Origin: Triplophysa rosa | Taxonomy: Eukaryota; Chordata; Actinopteri; Cypriniformes; Nemacheilidae | Assembly: GCF_024868665.1 (NCBI RefSeq) | Contig: NC_079907.1 | Span: forward strand, 18,285,935 to 18,349,934 | Direction: 5' to 3' | DNA: 64,000 nucleotides | Shown here: one piece after another, positions 11,427-22,421 of the stretch | How positions within the stretch are numbered: the first letter of the stretch is position 1 | Layout: every line of letters starts with the position of its first letter | The notes under the pieces: model-generated | Databases searched by the model: none | Told to the model about the DNA's origin: nothing | Seen by the model: the letters and a program-made list of their open reading frames with translations, nothing else | Made by a program: the position numbers and the translations under genes

Positions 11427-13729
11427 TGTAGGCAGTTTCGTAGCGTAGTTTCAAGCTAGCTTTAAAAGCGGAAAAGTTTCCACCCTTCCTTTAGAGTTCT
11501 ATAAAGCCATGCCTCCTCATGTCTCATTTGTCAGACATTGTTACAATACAAAGGACATAAAATGACAATAAATACATATTTACAGTTATTGTTCAAACTA
11601 GTAGTTTGTAGACTTGTTTTTGTGCAAGCAGGGTGCATGGAGTTGCATTTTCATAGGCTGACGCCATTGCATTCAGACAATTTTTGGTCACAAAGACCTC
11701 CACAGAAGATATAGATGTATTATTTAATATTTAAATTTAGGGCAGAGTGAAACGGCTTCTGAAATGAGAAAATATGTAGGGCGGGGCTTTATTTTGCCCT
11801 TACCTTTTTGATTGGTTTGTTGTAAGTTGGGCTTACATACGTATTACGTATTTTTATTTAAACATCTCTCTGCTGCTCGGATAAATGCACTATTTCAACT
11901 AAACACACATTAAACACTATTTCTGCTGTCTTTTACCTCCCAGTGTTGCTGTGTAAATGATGACTGTACTGCCACTTTGGCTTTAATTTTAGCAGTAGGC
12001 CTAGCGTTCACAGGGGTGTGATTAATTGAGCCAGGTTGACCGGGTAATAAAGATATGTTCCACTAACTCCTGTTTGTTTTCTCGGAGAGAGTGCGAGCCC
12101 TGTGCGGTGCAGCATACTAAACAGCGAGAGGGAGCCGCGCGCATGAATGTTAAACACAATGTGCGCACGCAGGCCTGCTTTGGGTAACGGGAGCAGCGCA
12201 GGGCTGAATAAAAACAAGGCATTAATGTAACTTCAGTATACCAGATGCCAGCTGTGTTACGGATTCTGCGAACACCAAAATAAGAAAACATGAAAGTTAA
12301 TTAGGCCTACATGTAAATGCATTTGTTTCACAAGATGATGAGCTTTTAAGGTGAACAGACAGCTAAAATGATTGATGTGATGTTGTATCAATGTTTAATT
12401 GGTTATTCTCAACATTGATTCGATGTTAAATCAATTATCTTTGCTATCTTGGTTAAAATACACAAATAACCTTTTCCAGTGTACAAAAGCTTTACCTCTT
12501 AGGAAATTAGTGGTACAGACATGTTTCAAGTGATGTTAACTCGGATTACAGATGACATATACAATACAGTAGACCATCATCACATGACCAGCTGAATAGT
12601 CTGTTACTCATTGGGTGAATGTCACAGAATAAGATCTGTCAAAATATGTCTAGGTCGTGTTTTACTCAAAAATCAAATGAAACAAATTAATTGAATCAAT
12701 GAAAATGACTTAAACTTAAACAACAAATCAAAATATTATGCATATTTTGTGCATTATTTACAATAGCTTGTTTGCTTTATTTAAGTTTCTTTATCTAAGT
12801 TACTGTACCTAAGTTCTATGTGTTATTACTGAGCACACACCAACCACTAACACATACCGTCTTTAAACATAAACAGTGATAAATATTTTATATCTGATGT
12901 GACTGTTATTTCCAAAACTGGATGAATGCCCTCTAAATGTCCTTGTCATGTATAAAAATAAAGTGCATATCTTCCTTCATGGACTAAGTGTGAGACGTCT
13001 GAGCCGTCTCACACTTAGGTAGAGGTATGAAAGAGGTATGAAAAACAGCCATTGAACACCAAGTCTGTTCATCTCCTTCAAAATTATTTTTAGTGCGCTT
13101 GTGTCATAGACACCGACAAATGTCAGAGCACCAGATTTTAACTGGCAACTAACATCCCTTCCCAAATTACCTATGAGACAGAAGAGCAACAGTGCTCATT
13201 AAACATCATCACTGCTTGCTGTAAGCCGCATTACCCCCATTCTTGACGACACCAAAGTGATGGCGCCCTACATAGATATCACCCTCCTGTGTGTTCTCAA
13301 CTGTAGAGTTTGCTTCAGCTTTATTTGTGTTCTCATTTTGTGCGTAATATATAACCTAGACCTTGTGTAGTCTGCTGTGATGCAGCAATGAGACGTTGTG
13401 ACTGCAGCATCTTACGTGAATACAAAACATATTTAGCAGAATTCAGTGAATAGAATTTCTTGAGGTATAGACACTTTTGGTCATGAATACTTTTAGAGCA
13501 CAGTTTCATTTTATCTCAAATTTGAATACAAACTTTATTCACACATTTTATATGACGTATATATTTCTATGCTGTTCACTGATATTTGAGTCTTTTTGGT
13601 AACGAAGTAACATTTGATCAAATGTAATTGAATTGTTGGTGACAATGCCATAACAAAGAATCAATCATTTGTTTTCACACAATTTAAATATTGAAATGAG
13701 TATGATTCTACTCTTCATTTAGATTTTAG
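11427..13729. other. Non-genic stretch
   Basis: No gene is supported. A locally CpG-richer patch lies at about 12080-12210 without an associated ORF or splice pattern. A short perfect hairpin lies at 12984-13018. Confidence 0.5.
12984..13018. repeat. Perfect 14-bp inverted repeat
   Basis: Arms CTAAGTGTGAGACG (12984-12997) and CGTCTCACACTTAG (13005-13018) are separated by TCTGAGC. The stem is too short for a microRNA precursor. The role is unknown. Confidence 0.8.
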
Positions 13730-13830
13730 TGTTCTTGTAGCTCAACTGGTATAGCATTGAATGAACGGTTATAGGTTTGATTCCCAGGCAATATACAAAC
13801 TTATGAGAATATGTGTAACTTGAATGCACA
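13730..13830 (+). repeat. tRNA-derived SINE fragment (HE1-like)
   Basis: A box-like TAGCTCAACTGG at 13738-13749 and a B box-like GGTTTGATTCC at 13774-13784 are spaced as in tRNA-derived SINEs. The following sequence, with ACTTGAATGCAC, resembles the body of fish HE1-type SINEs. There is no tRNA fold with paired acceptor ends, so this is not a tRNA gene. Confidence 0.5.
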
Positions 13831-14210
13831 AATATCGTTTTGGACAAACGTGTGTGCCGATTTCTAAAACCAAGTAAGAAAACATTTCTGACAGATTTAA
13901 ATGTTTAAAGTAATGGATAATGGGAAATGGATAAAACAACAATGAAAAAATTGAATAATAACGTACTGTATATAATGCAAAGTAAAAAAACTGAGTGCGA
14001 CCTTAATTGTAACACTACACACAAGGGTAAGAACGATGCCACAACAGGAGACGGTGCAAAGGGTATATTTAATCCAAAAACCAAAAATCCACAAGAGTAA
14101 ATCCAAAAAGGGGTAACAGGCACAAAAAGGGAATCCACAAAAAGGTATAATCCAACTGGTAAGAAACGTCTTGGTTACGGATGTAACCTCAGTTCCCTGA
14201 TGGAGGGAAC

Positions 14211-14392
14211 GAGACGTTGTGTCGAACTGACAGATGGGGTTCGTCCTTGAGAACCTATCAGTTTATAACTATTTAGAAAAGACCAATGAAATTGGCGAAT
14301 GAAATTTGCATGCCGGACTCCGCCCCCGGATATCCGGGTATAAATGGGAGACGGCGTGCTACATTCATTCACCTTTGGGCTGAGGAGCCTGA
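14211..14392. repeat. DIRS left inverted terminal repeat
   Basis: Inverted counterpart of 18716-18887. Shared blocks include GGAGTCCGGCATGCAAATTT, CCGGATATCCGGG (itself nearly palindromic) and GACAGATGGGGTT. The 46 bases outside it (14165-14210) are a unique left extension that is mirrored only in the internal complementary region. Confidence 0.85.
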
Positions 14393-14440
14393 GAGCCTCT
14401 CACGACCGCTGCAGCAGTCGGCACGTGTTGTGGCATAAAG

Positions 14441-14548
14441 GACACAACATCTCGTTCCCTCCATCAGGGAACTGAGGTTACATCCGTAACCAAGACGTTC
14501 CCTTTCTGTCGGTCTCTCGACGTTGTGTCGAACCGACAGATGGGGTTC
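14441..14548. repeat. DIRS internal complementary region
   Basis: Bases 14441-14499 are the reverse complement of the left terminus (14165 onward). Bases 14500-14548 are the reverse complement of the right terminus (ending at 18900). The two meet at 14499/14500. This junction is the diagnostic DIRS arrangement thought to bridge the two cDNA ends during circle formation. Confidence 0.88.
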
Positions 14549-15022
14549 CTATGGAAAACGGCGCTGTGCCGTGTCACAATCTCTAGCGAAGCGACGATGA
14601 CTGGCCTGGGCGTGTCAGACGTGAGCGCTACCGCGAAACTGTAACCTGCCAGTGGATAGGTAGGGGTCCCAGAGCTTTTTGAAAAGGTGGGAAGCCCCTG
14701 CCTTCGGCCCTCACAGGCGGTGGCCTTGTTTCTCTATCAACGAAAAGCCGCCCAGTACCGTAAGGCCACTGGGTAAGCGCTACTTCTTCAAATGGGGGAC
14801 GCGCTACAGAGACCACTTCCTACCGTAGGGAGGAGTTTAGTGGAGATACCAACATGGTCTCGCCGTTTAGGGGAGAACTCATGGGAGAAATATGCGGACT
14901 GAAGGAGTTTACCGCAAGGTGGAGGTCCACCTAGGGACGGTCATGGGTTGCCAAGGTGGGAACCAATCATGAGGATACGTCAGACGGAACCACCCTGCTG
15001 GGGGGTTACTACGTCTGGAGCA
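14549..15022 (-). pseudogene. DIRS 3' coding remnant, unreadable
   Basis: This stretch lies where the C-terminal catalytic part of the recombinase and any downstream ORF would be. I find no continuous frame and cannot place the HxxR or tyrosine motifs. Confidence 0.5.
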
Positions 15023-15970
15023 CTAGGTCCGGTTAGAGCCATGCGTAGATAACTCAGCTGGTACCCGGCCTAAGGGGGCAGGGCTGCTCTGCCCAGCCCG
15101 CCCGCAGGAGGACCGCAACGCCGTAGTGACAGCGTCCATGATCCAGTGCGCCAATCTCTGTCTTGAGACAGCCCTCACCTTCTGCTGACCTCCAAAACAG
15201 ACAAAGAGCTGCTCAGAACTCCTGAAGTATGTGTGCTGTGTACTGCATCCTGTGTGCAGTCCAAGTAGAGGATGGGGTTGGGTCGGATGGGGTTGGGTCT
15301 TCCTCACCGGTGGGGGAGCGCCTGCAAGTTCACCACCTGGTCTCTAGGGGGAGTGGTGGGAACTTTGGGCACGTAGCCGGGCCGGGGTCTCAGGATAACG
15401 TGAGAATCACGGGCCCGAGTTCTAGGCAATTTGTGGACACAGAGAATGCTTGTAGGTTCCCTACCCTCTTGGAGGTGAGCGCCTTGGTGAGGTCTTCATC
15501 GTGAGGTGAGAAAGAGCAGCATCTCCGAGGGGCTCAAAGGGGGGCCTCTTGAGGCCCGCCAGGACCACATCAAGGTCGCAAGAGGGTACGGAGCGTGGAT
15601 GAGGCGGTAGCCTTCTCGCGCCCCTTAGGAACCTACTGATCGGGTTGTGCTGTCCTAGAGACTTACCAGCAACTGGGTCGTGATGAGCGGCAAGGGCGGC
15701 TACATACATGTTCAGTGTGGAAGGGGAGAGATTACTCTCGAGTCTCTGGAAGGACAGCACGTTCCCGATCGAGCAACTCCGTGGGTCTTCTCTTCGAGAA
15801 GAACACCATGATGAGAAGAGGCGCCACTTATAGGCGTATAGCCACCTAGTGGCCGGGGCCCTAGCCTGAGTGATGGTCTCAACCACCGCAGGGGTTAGAC
15901 CACTCAGGATCTCCTCGTCCCTTTCAGGGGCCAGACATGGAGGTTCCAGAGGTCTGGCCTGGGATGCCAT
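15023..15970 (-). pseudogene. DIRS tyrosine recombinase, frameshifted
   Basis: The frame 15970-15461 (169 codons) carries the N-terminal core-binding, SAM-like part, with ATRWLYAYKWRLFSSWC near residues 40-56 and SPSTLNMYVAALAAHH. A second frame, 15307-15023, carries EQLFVCFGG and RLAHWIMDAV, typical of the catalytic domain of fish DIRS recombinases. The frames do not join without indels, and the C-terminal catalytic residues are not recognisable. The intact enzyme would integrate circular DIRS DNA without a DDE integrase. Confidence 0.8.
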
Positions 15971-17040
15971 GATGTGCCCTTCCCCTGGGAAAGCAGGTCC
16001 TTCGTCAAGGGAATCGGCCAGGGGGAGTTGTCGTCAAGAGCATTAGCTCCGAGAACCAAGTCCGGTTGGGCCAAGGGGTTAGGGTGCGTCGGCAGAGAGG
16101 CGTAACAACCATCCGCCTGCTGCCGGTGTGCCACGCTCTCCAGGGAACTTGACTCTGTAGCCAGTGTTGGAGCTGTCTCATGTGCATCAACCCGAGGAGT
16201 ATCACCCCTGACGAGGATTCCATGTGTCCCAGGAGCCTCTGAAATTGTTTCAGAGGGAACGCTGCTTGAAATGTTCCAGGCAGTTCAACACTGACTGAGA
16301 GTGCCTGTAGTCAGTCATGGAGACAGAGTTGAGTTCCATACCAAGAAAGAGGATGCTCTGCGCAGGGGAGAGCTTGCTCTTTTCTCGGTTGACCTGTAGT
16401 CCCTATCGATCTACGTGCCGAAGCACTAGGCCCCTGTGTGTACATAACAGATCTCGCGAGTGTGGCAAGATGAGCCAGTCATTGAGATAGTCACCTGATG
16501 GGAGTGAGGGCGGCTTCCATGATCTTCGTGAAGACTCCTGGGGACAGGGACAGACCGAAAGGGAGGACACTGTAGTGATATGACCGACCTCGAAAGCGAG
16601 ACATATGAAAGTAAGCGTCCTTCAGGTCAATTGCCATGAACCAATCTTGACATCTGATAGACGCCAGGATGCGCTTCTGCGTGAGCATCCTGAACGGCAG
16701 CTTGAGTAGGTGCCTGTTCAGGGTAATCCGATCTAGCAATCCCCCTTTTTGGGGACGATGAAGTACGGGCTGTAAAACCCATTGAACATCTCGGCTAGAG
16801 GGACGAGCACAATCGCTTCCTTCTCCAGAGGGGTGGCGACCTCGGCCTGAAGCACGGGAGCATCCTTGCCTCTGACTGAGGTTGAGAGGATGCCCCGAAA
16901 CTTGGGCTGGCATCTGGCGAGTTGGATCGCGTAGCCGAGACGGATCGTATCCCGTAGCCATCGTGACGGTTTGGGAAGCTCTTGTCAGGCTCCCAGGGAC
17001 CGAGACAGAGGGGCTAGGGGTATGTTCATCGACCTCCCGG
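15971..17040 (-). pseudogene. DIRS reverse transcriptase/RNase H remnant
   Basis: The frame 16961-16491 includes the RT core with MAIDLKDAYFHMS, carrying the first catalytic Asp, and VLPFGLSLSPGVFTKIMEAA. The next catalytic motif, at 16478-16489 in another frame, reads YLND where YLDD is expected, so a catalytic aspartate is changed to asparagine. Further downstream the frames 16223-15904 carry the RNase H-to-recombinase linker in two alternating frames. Multiple indels and at least one stop just after YLND make it non-functional. Confidence 0.8.
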
Positions 17041-18532
17041 AGGGTGGTTCGATGGCTGGCAGTGCAGATCCCTCGCCGTTGGAGGACATCGGCTCTGCTG
17101 ACTTACCTGCCTGGCGATGATATAGCACGACACACCGTCGACAGAGTGCTGAGGGCTGCTGATTATCCTTGACATTGGGTCTCGCCGTGACGCAACGTTG
17201 AGTTGCCGAACACCATCATGTAGAGGGTGAGAGCGGCTGTGATAAACACCCAGAGAGAGCGGAAACTCTTCTTGAGAAATTGGGCTGTTGGGATGGGGCA
17301 GGAACCGTGCCGGATCGACCGACCAGTGATAGAATGGCTGGGGTTGGGCCAGATGGTATTCTCGATCTCCCCAGGGTCTTCCCATGAGGGCCGTGGCTGC
17401 CGACGGGGTGGTGGAGGACCAGGGCTGCTGGGAAACAAACGGTGCACGGGATCTCGACGGCTGAAGGGCGGCCGAGTCACGGCGGGGGAGAATATGCTTG
17501 ATAGCTTCTGTCTGCTTCATTACTGTCGAGAACTGCGGCTTGACAGTATCACCGAACAGCCCCCCTTGCGAGATGGGTGCATCAAGAAAGTGGACTTTCT
17601 CGGCATCACTCATCTGTGCAAGGTTCAGCCAGAGGTGTCTCTCCTGGACATCGCCCGACCTAGGGCCTGCGAGGTCGGTGGCGGCGCGGAGTTCCTGCAT
17701 AAGCGCTGGGTCGGTCTTACCCTCGTGGAGCTCTCTCAACGCCTTGGCCTGCAGGATGGCCATATCGTGGAGAGAGGAGGCAGCTTGGCCCGCAGCAGTG
17801 TAAGTTATCGACACCAGAGATGCCGAAAACCTACATGCTTTGGACGGGAGTCTAGGTCGAGCCCCCCAGGTGGCCACGGTACTGGGGGCAGGGGCGGGCA
17901 CGGCTTGGAGCCACGCTCAACCCCGAGTACCATGTATCCAGCCGCGAGCGTTGGGAGAGGCAGTGCGGTGCACTGCAACCCAGTGCCGGCGGCCTGGGAA
18001 AGCATGGCTGACATTTCGACGTCAGCTTCTTCCTGGGTTCGACCCCCCGAGGGAGGGAGCTCCGAGGAATCATCGGAGTCAGATGCCAGTAAGTCACCCT
18101 CAGATGCTGCAAGGGACATCTCATCATCATCATCACGCACCGTTTCCGAATACGTGGTTGAGGAACAAGACGGTGGGACCGTCTCTTGGGGAACGGTCAG
18201 ACGAGCGAGATGAGGTGCGAACGGTCCACGAGCCAGTGGCTGACGGATTAGGTTCACAGTAATCCTCATATCACCCTCGCTGCTCGCCGTAGTGGATGGC
18301 TGGGCCGTAGCCACTGCTGTCATTGAACGGGAAGCAGACGAGGTGGTGGCTGAGTCCCGAGGGAACACAGCCACCCATGACGCAACGTCTGAAACGTCAT
18401 CCGCCCGCAGTGCGGGCAGGACGTATCCACAAAGGCTGCCTCAGCGTGCCTGGCGCCCAGACACTTGAGGCAGACATCGTGTCCGTCCCCCTCCTCGATG
18501 AGTGTGTTGCACCCACGAGAACAGCGGGACAT
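17026..18532 (-). pseudogene. DIRS gag-like protein, frameshifted
   Basis: Three minus frames are successive pieces. The first, 18532-18320, starts MSRCSRGC and has Cys pairs (CLKC, CPHC) of a zinc-finger type. The second, 18374-17805, is an acidic Ser/Asp-rich region. The third, 17901-17026, has a helical LHDMAILQAKALRELHEG segment followed by Pro/Ser-rich sequence. The order and the N-terminal cysteine pattern match fish DIRS gag as I remember it. Long plus-strand frames over this region are antisense shadows. Confidence 0.7.
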
Positions 18533-18715
18533 GCCACGCTGGAGAAATATGCTCTGTTAGAGAAAATACTTCAACACTTCTGGTTCTGCCGAGACGCCCA
18601 GGGAAAGTCGCCGCAGGAAGGGACAGTCCGCTGCAGCACGTCGTAAGAATCCGGCAGTCTTAGTAGAGATCTTGTAGTCTCGAAGATTGTTAGTCATGAG
18701 CGAAGGCTCCGAAGA

Positions 18716-18887
18716 ACAAAAGGTGAATGAATGCAGCACGCCGTCTCCCTTTTATACCCGGATATCCGGGGGCGGAGTCCGGCATGCAAATTTCATTCAC
18801 CAATTTCATTGGCCTTTTCTAAATAGTCAGAAGCTGATAGGTTCTCAAGGACAAACCCCATCTGTCGGTTCGACACAACGTCGATAT
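18716..18887. repeat. DIRS right inverted terminal repeat
   Basis: Mirror of the left repeat. The terminal bases to 18900 (ending GACAGAAAGG) are a right extension that reappears inverted in the internal complementary region. Confidence 0.85.
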
Positions 18888-19173
18888 ACAGACAGAAAGG
18901 AAAATGCAACAAGGAGAACTCTGAAACACAGGAGGGTCGGAACTAGACAGTAATGGAAATAACAACTAGATCTGACACCGGGGAATACACAGGGCAGGGT
19001 ACATATAGTGTCCAAGTAATGTGAATCAGGTGTGGGTGTAATCATGATGAGTGCAAGGGATGATGGGAATTAGAGTTTGTGAGTGTCAATAGTCCGGTGA
19101 GAGTGAACGGGTGATTCTGGGAGGCGGAGTTGCTGGAGGGGGTGTGGCTGATCGCTAAGGAGAGCTTGTTATA

Positions 19174-19189
19174 GTACCCCCCTCCACAG
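19174..19189 (-). promoter_or_regulatory. Chromovirus polypurine tract
   Basis: In minus orientation GGACTGTGGAGGGGGGTAC lies directly before the 3' LTR, the expected place for plus-strand DNA priming. Confidence 0.65.
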
Positions 19190-20417
19190 TCCACTCCAGC
19201 GGACCTCACAGGACAGCCACGGGGACGAGGGGCCGGACAATCCGGATGAACATCATGAAAGTCTGATAGAAGAGAGGGATCCAGAATATCCTTGCGTGCC
19301 ACCCATGATTGTTCCTAGGGACCGTACCCCTCCCAATCTACCAGATATTCCAGGAGACCACCTCGTCGCCTGGAGTCGAGGATGGCTTCCACTCAGTAGA
19401 TCAGCTGGCACGGATCGAGTGGTGGAGGGGGAGGTGGCTCTCCATCAGTATCCGGCTCTGTGGAGGGAACAAAATAGGGTTATGATAGGGCTTGAGGAGC
19501 GACACATGGAAAGATGAGGAAATACGGTAGTGGGCTTGGAGATGGAGATGGTATGTGACATGGTTGACCTGGTGCAGTATGGGGAAGGGTCCAATGAACT
19601 TGGGACTCAGCTTCTTACATGGCTGCTGCAGATGAAGGTCCCGAGCGGACAACCACACCAACTGCCCAGGTTGGTACTGCGGAGTAGGAGTGCGTCGAAC
19701 GTCAGCATATTTCTTCTGCCTGCGGACAGCTTGCTGGAGATGTTGATGAGCTGAGTACCACACCCTCTTGCTTTCCCCAAACCAGTGGTCTACAGCTGGC
19801 ACCATGGAAGGGTCTCCTGACCATGGAAACATGGGGGGTTGGTAACCGAGTATGCACTGAAAGGGGTTGAGTCCAGTGGAGGTCTGGCGAAGGGAGTTCT
19901 GGCCATACTTGGCCCAGGGGAGGTAACAGTGCCAGCCTTGCTGTTGATCATGACAGTAAGATCTCAGGTATCGCCCGATGTCCTGGATCTTCCGCTCAGC
20001 TTGGCCGTTGGCTTGGGGGTGATAACCGGAAGTGAGACTAACTGTGATGTTGAGGTGTTGGGAAAAGGTCTTCCATACTCGGGAAGTGAACTGGGGGCCC
20101 CTGTCCGAGACAATATCCACGGGGAACCCATAGTTATGGAACACATGGGTGAAGAGTGCTTCAGCAGTTTGAAAGGCCGTAGGGAGTCGGGGTAATGGGA
20201 TCAATTTGCATGCCTTGGAAAAATGATCAATGGCTACTAGAATACAGGTAAATTTCTCGGACAGTGGTAAGTCCATGAGGAAGTCGACTGCAATGTGTGA
20301 CCATGGGCGATGAGGGGTGGGTAGAAGCAGTAGTTTTCCTTCGGGACAATGACGGGAAGTCTTGGAGATGGCACAAACTGAGCATCCCTGGACATACTGG
20401 GAGACATCCTGAGACAT
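19190..20417 (-). pseudogene. Chromovirus integrase with C-terminal chromodomain
   Basis: The main frame, 20417-19401 (338 codons), has the end of the zinc-binding region (CSVC), then the DDE core: Asp in AVDFLMDLP (about residue 45), Asp in VSDRGPQF (about 108) and Glu in NGQAERK (about 144). It continues through a GPY/F-type region with [12 protein letters not shown]. In a shifted frame downstream, a chromodomain is readable (AILDSRRRGGLLEYLVDWEG and KDILDPSLL), interrupted by a TAG near 19317. Chromodomains steer integration toward marked chromatin. The frameshift before the chromodomain and the stop inside it mean this copy lacks a functional tail. Confidence 0.85.
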
Positions 20418-20791
20418 CCTGGGCCACCAGTGTCAGGTGGACAGAAGCGAGAGGGTTTGCTGACTGCCTGGGTGTCCTGATCCCGGAACAGAGTGAGCCG
20501 AGTCGATGAGGGTAGATCGATGTTCTGGTGGTCTTAGGTCTTACCCTCAGGACCTCCCAGCGGAGCTTGGTAATTACCGGCGGCAATTTCCTCATTGATC
20601 TTCCGTACTAGAGGGCTTAGAAACATTGTCGAGGGGAGAATGGGCTCCGGTTCTGGATCTGGGTGAAATTGGCGAGAGAGGGCATCAGCCTTTACATTCT
20701 TTCCAGGGCGATAGGTGACACTGAATCTGAACCGTGTGAAGAATAAAGCCTATCGAGCATGTCGGGGACTGAGTCGTCTTGCCTCTTTCAG

Positions 20792-22074
20792 CTAATCAAG
20801 GTTCCGATGATCAGTGATGACGAGAAACGGGTGCTTGGACCCCTCTAACCAGTGTCTCCACTCTTCCAAGGATAGCTTGATTGCCAACAGCTCACGATTG
20901 CTGATATCATAATTACGCTCCGCCGGGGACAGCTTCCGTGAGAAGTAGGCACATGGATGAAGACGTGGAGGATTCCCCTGCCGCTGTGATAGGACTGCAC
21001 CAGCTCCGGTGGTTGAAGCATCGACTTCCACATTGAAGGGGAGTTCCGGGTCTGGGAGACGTAGGAGCGTAGGAGCTGTGCAAAAAGCCTTCTTCAAGTC
21101 TTCGAAGGCACAGAGGGCCCCGGGGTTCCAGGACAGAGATTTGGACCGTGTAGAGGTCAGGGCCGTGAGAGGTGATACAATGGTACTGTAGTTGGCAATG
21201 ACCGGCTGTAAAAGTTTGCGAATCCTAGGAATCGTTGGAGTTCCTTGACCGTGGTGGGCTGTGGCCACAGATTCACAGCGTCCACCTTCCCCTGATCCAT
21301 ACATACAGAGTTGTTGGAGATGTGATAACCGAGGAAGTGGATGGATGTGGTGTGGAACTCGCACTTCTCGAGCTTGAGGTACAGATGGTTTTGCCGGAGA
21401 CGTTGTAGTACTCGGGAAACATGGGAGACGTGGTCTGACAGATTCTGGGAATATATGAGGATGTCGTCGATATACACAATAACGAACTGGTCCAACATAT
21501 CTCTAAAGATCTCATTCATAAAACTTTGGAAAATAGAAGGGGTATTAACGAGTCCAAAGGGCATAACCAGATATTCATAATGTCCGGAGGGGGTTATGAA
21601 GGCTGTTTTCCCACTCATCCCTGGATTTTATCCGAATGAGGTTATATGCACTGCGAAGATTGAGTTTGGTGAAAATTCTGGCGTTACGAACTGTTCTAGG
21701 GAGGCTGGGATCAGGTGAAGAGGATTAGCAAACTTGCATTTATGGGTGTTGAGGATCCGGTAAGCTATACACGGTCTCAAACCTCCGTCCTTCTTTCCCA
21801 CGAAGAAGAAGCTGGAGGCGGCAGGTGACGTGGATGGTCTGATGAACTTTTGTGACAGAGCTTCTCTCACGTAATCATCCATGGCCTTCCGTTCCGGAAT
21901 CGACAGGGGATAGATCCTTCCTTTGGGGATGACAGCCTCAGGCAGCAGCTCGATGGCACAGTCCCATGGCAGATGAGGGGGAAACTTCTTCGCCAGTGTT
22001 TTGGAGAATACATCCTGGAACGCCCCATACTCCTGAGGAATGGCTGTGATGGCTGAGACTTCGGGACTCTCCAC
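20792..22074 (-). pseudogene. Chromovirus reverse transcriptase/RNase H
   Basis: Frames 22074-21628, 21618-21157 and 21364-20792 are consecutive parts. The first holds the N-terminal fingers ([13 protein letters not shown]). The second holds the palm with [13 protein letters not shown], catalytic YIDD near 21470, and FLGYHIS. The third holds the connection and RNase H, with [29 protein letters not shown] and ITDHRNLD ending in a stop. At least two frameshifts and this stop disable it. Between 20790 and 20420 the pol linker is present but broken. Confidence 0.88.
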
Positions 22075-22421
22075 ATTAGTAGAACTTAGAGGAACTGGTT
22101 GACGTCTGGATGAACTGAGGGCTTTTCCAGGACAGCTACTGGGATGAGGGGATTTCGATACTGGACCATGGAGACAACGAGATTTTCAGTCTTTACCCCA
22201 GTGAATCACTTAGCTCGTAGTCCAATCGATGTAGGGTTGGTGGAGTTTCAGCCAGGGACGTCCCAGGATAATGTCTGAGGTGGAACCCTCCAGAACCCAG
22301 AACGCGATGGCTTCCTGGTGTGACTCTCCGATAAGGAGGAAGATGGCAAGTGAATGGAAACAGACTCGACCTCCACACAGTGGTTGTCCCAGAATATTAT
22401 TAATCCGTAAGTGTTGTGAAT

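Larger units (their letters stand above)
14165..18900 (-). mobile_element. DIRS-type tyrosine-recombinase retrotransposon, defective
   Basis: The element lies inside an LTR. It has inverted terminal repeats (about 14211-14392 and 18716-18887) instead of direct LTRs. Near its 3' end (low coordinates) is an internal complementary region at 14441-14548. Minus-strand coding remnants run gag-like (18532-17026), RT/RNase H (about 17040-15971), then a tyrosine recombinase (15970-15023), the DIRS order. DIRS elements replicate through a circular intermediate resolved by the recombinase and leave no target duplication, and none is seen here. Frameshifts, stops and an altered RT catalytic motif show that this copy is dead. 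Confidence 0.92.
14008..19173 (-). repeat. Chromovirus 3' LTR, split by the DIRS element
   Basis: The LTR segments are 14008-14164 and 18901-19173. The outer end reads TGTAACACTACACAC on the plus strand. The first 33 bases match the 5' LTR remnant at 23419-23451 with about four differences. The inner end, ...CTTGTTATA, is adjacent to the polypurine tract and looks like a mutated GTTACA terminus. Confidence 0.75.

Noticed and set aside
12080..12210. CpG-rich patch as a gene promoter
   Set aside because: Short, without TATA, exon or transcript evidence nearby.
13730..13790. tRNA gene
   Set aside because: A- and B-box-like motifs are present, but no acceptor stem or proper cloverleaf, and a SINE-like body follows.
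17227..18213. 328-codon plus-strand frame
   Set aside because: It lies antisense to the DIRS gag remnant, has low-complexity Arg/Gly/Ser-rich composition and no domain. A high-GC shadow.
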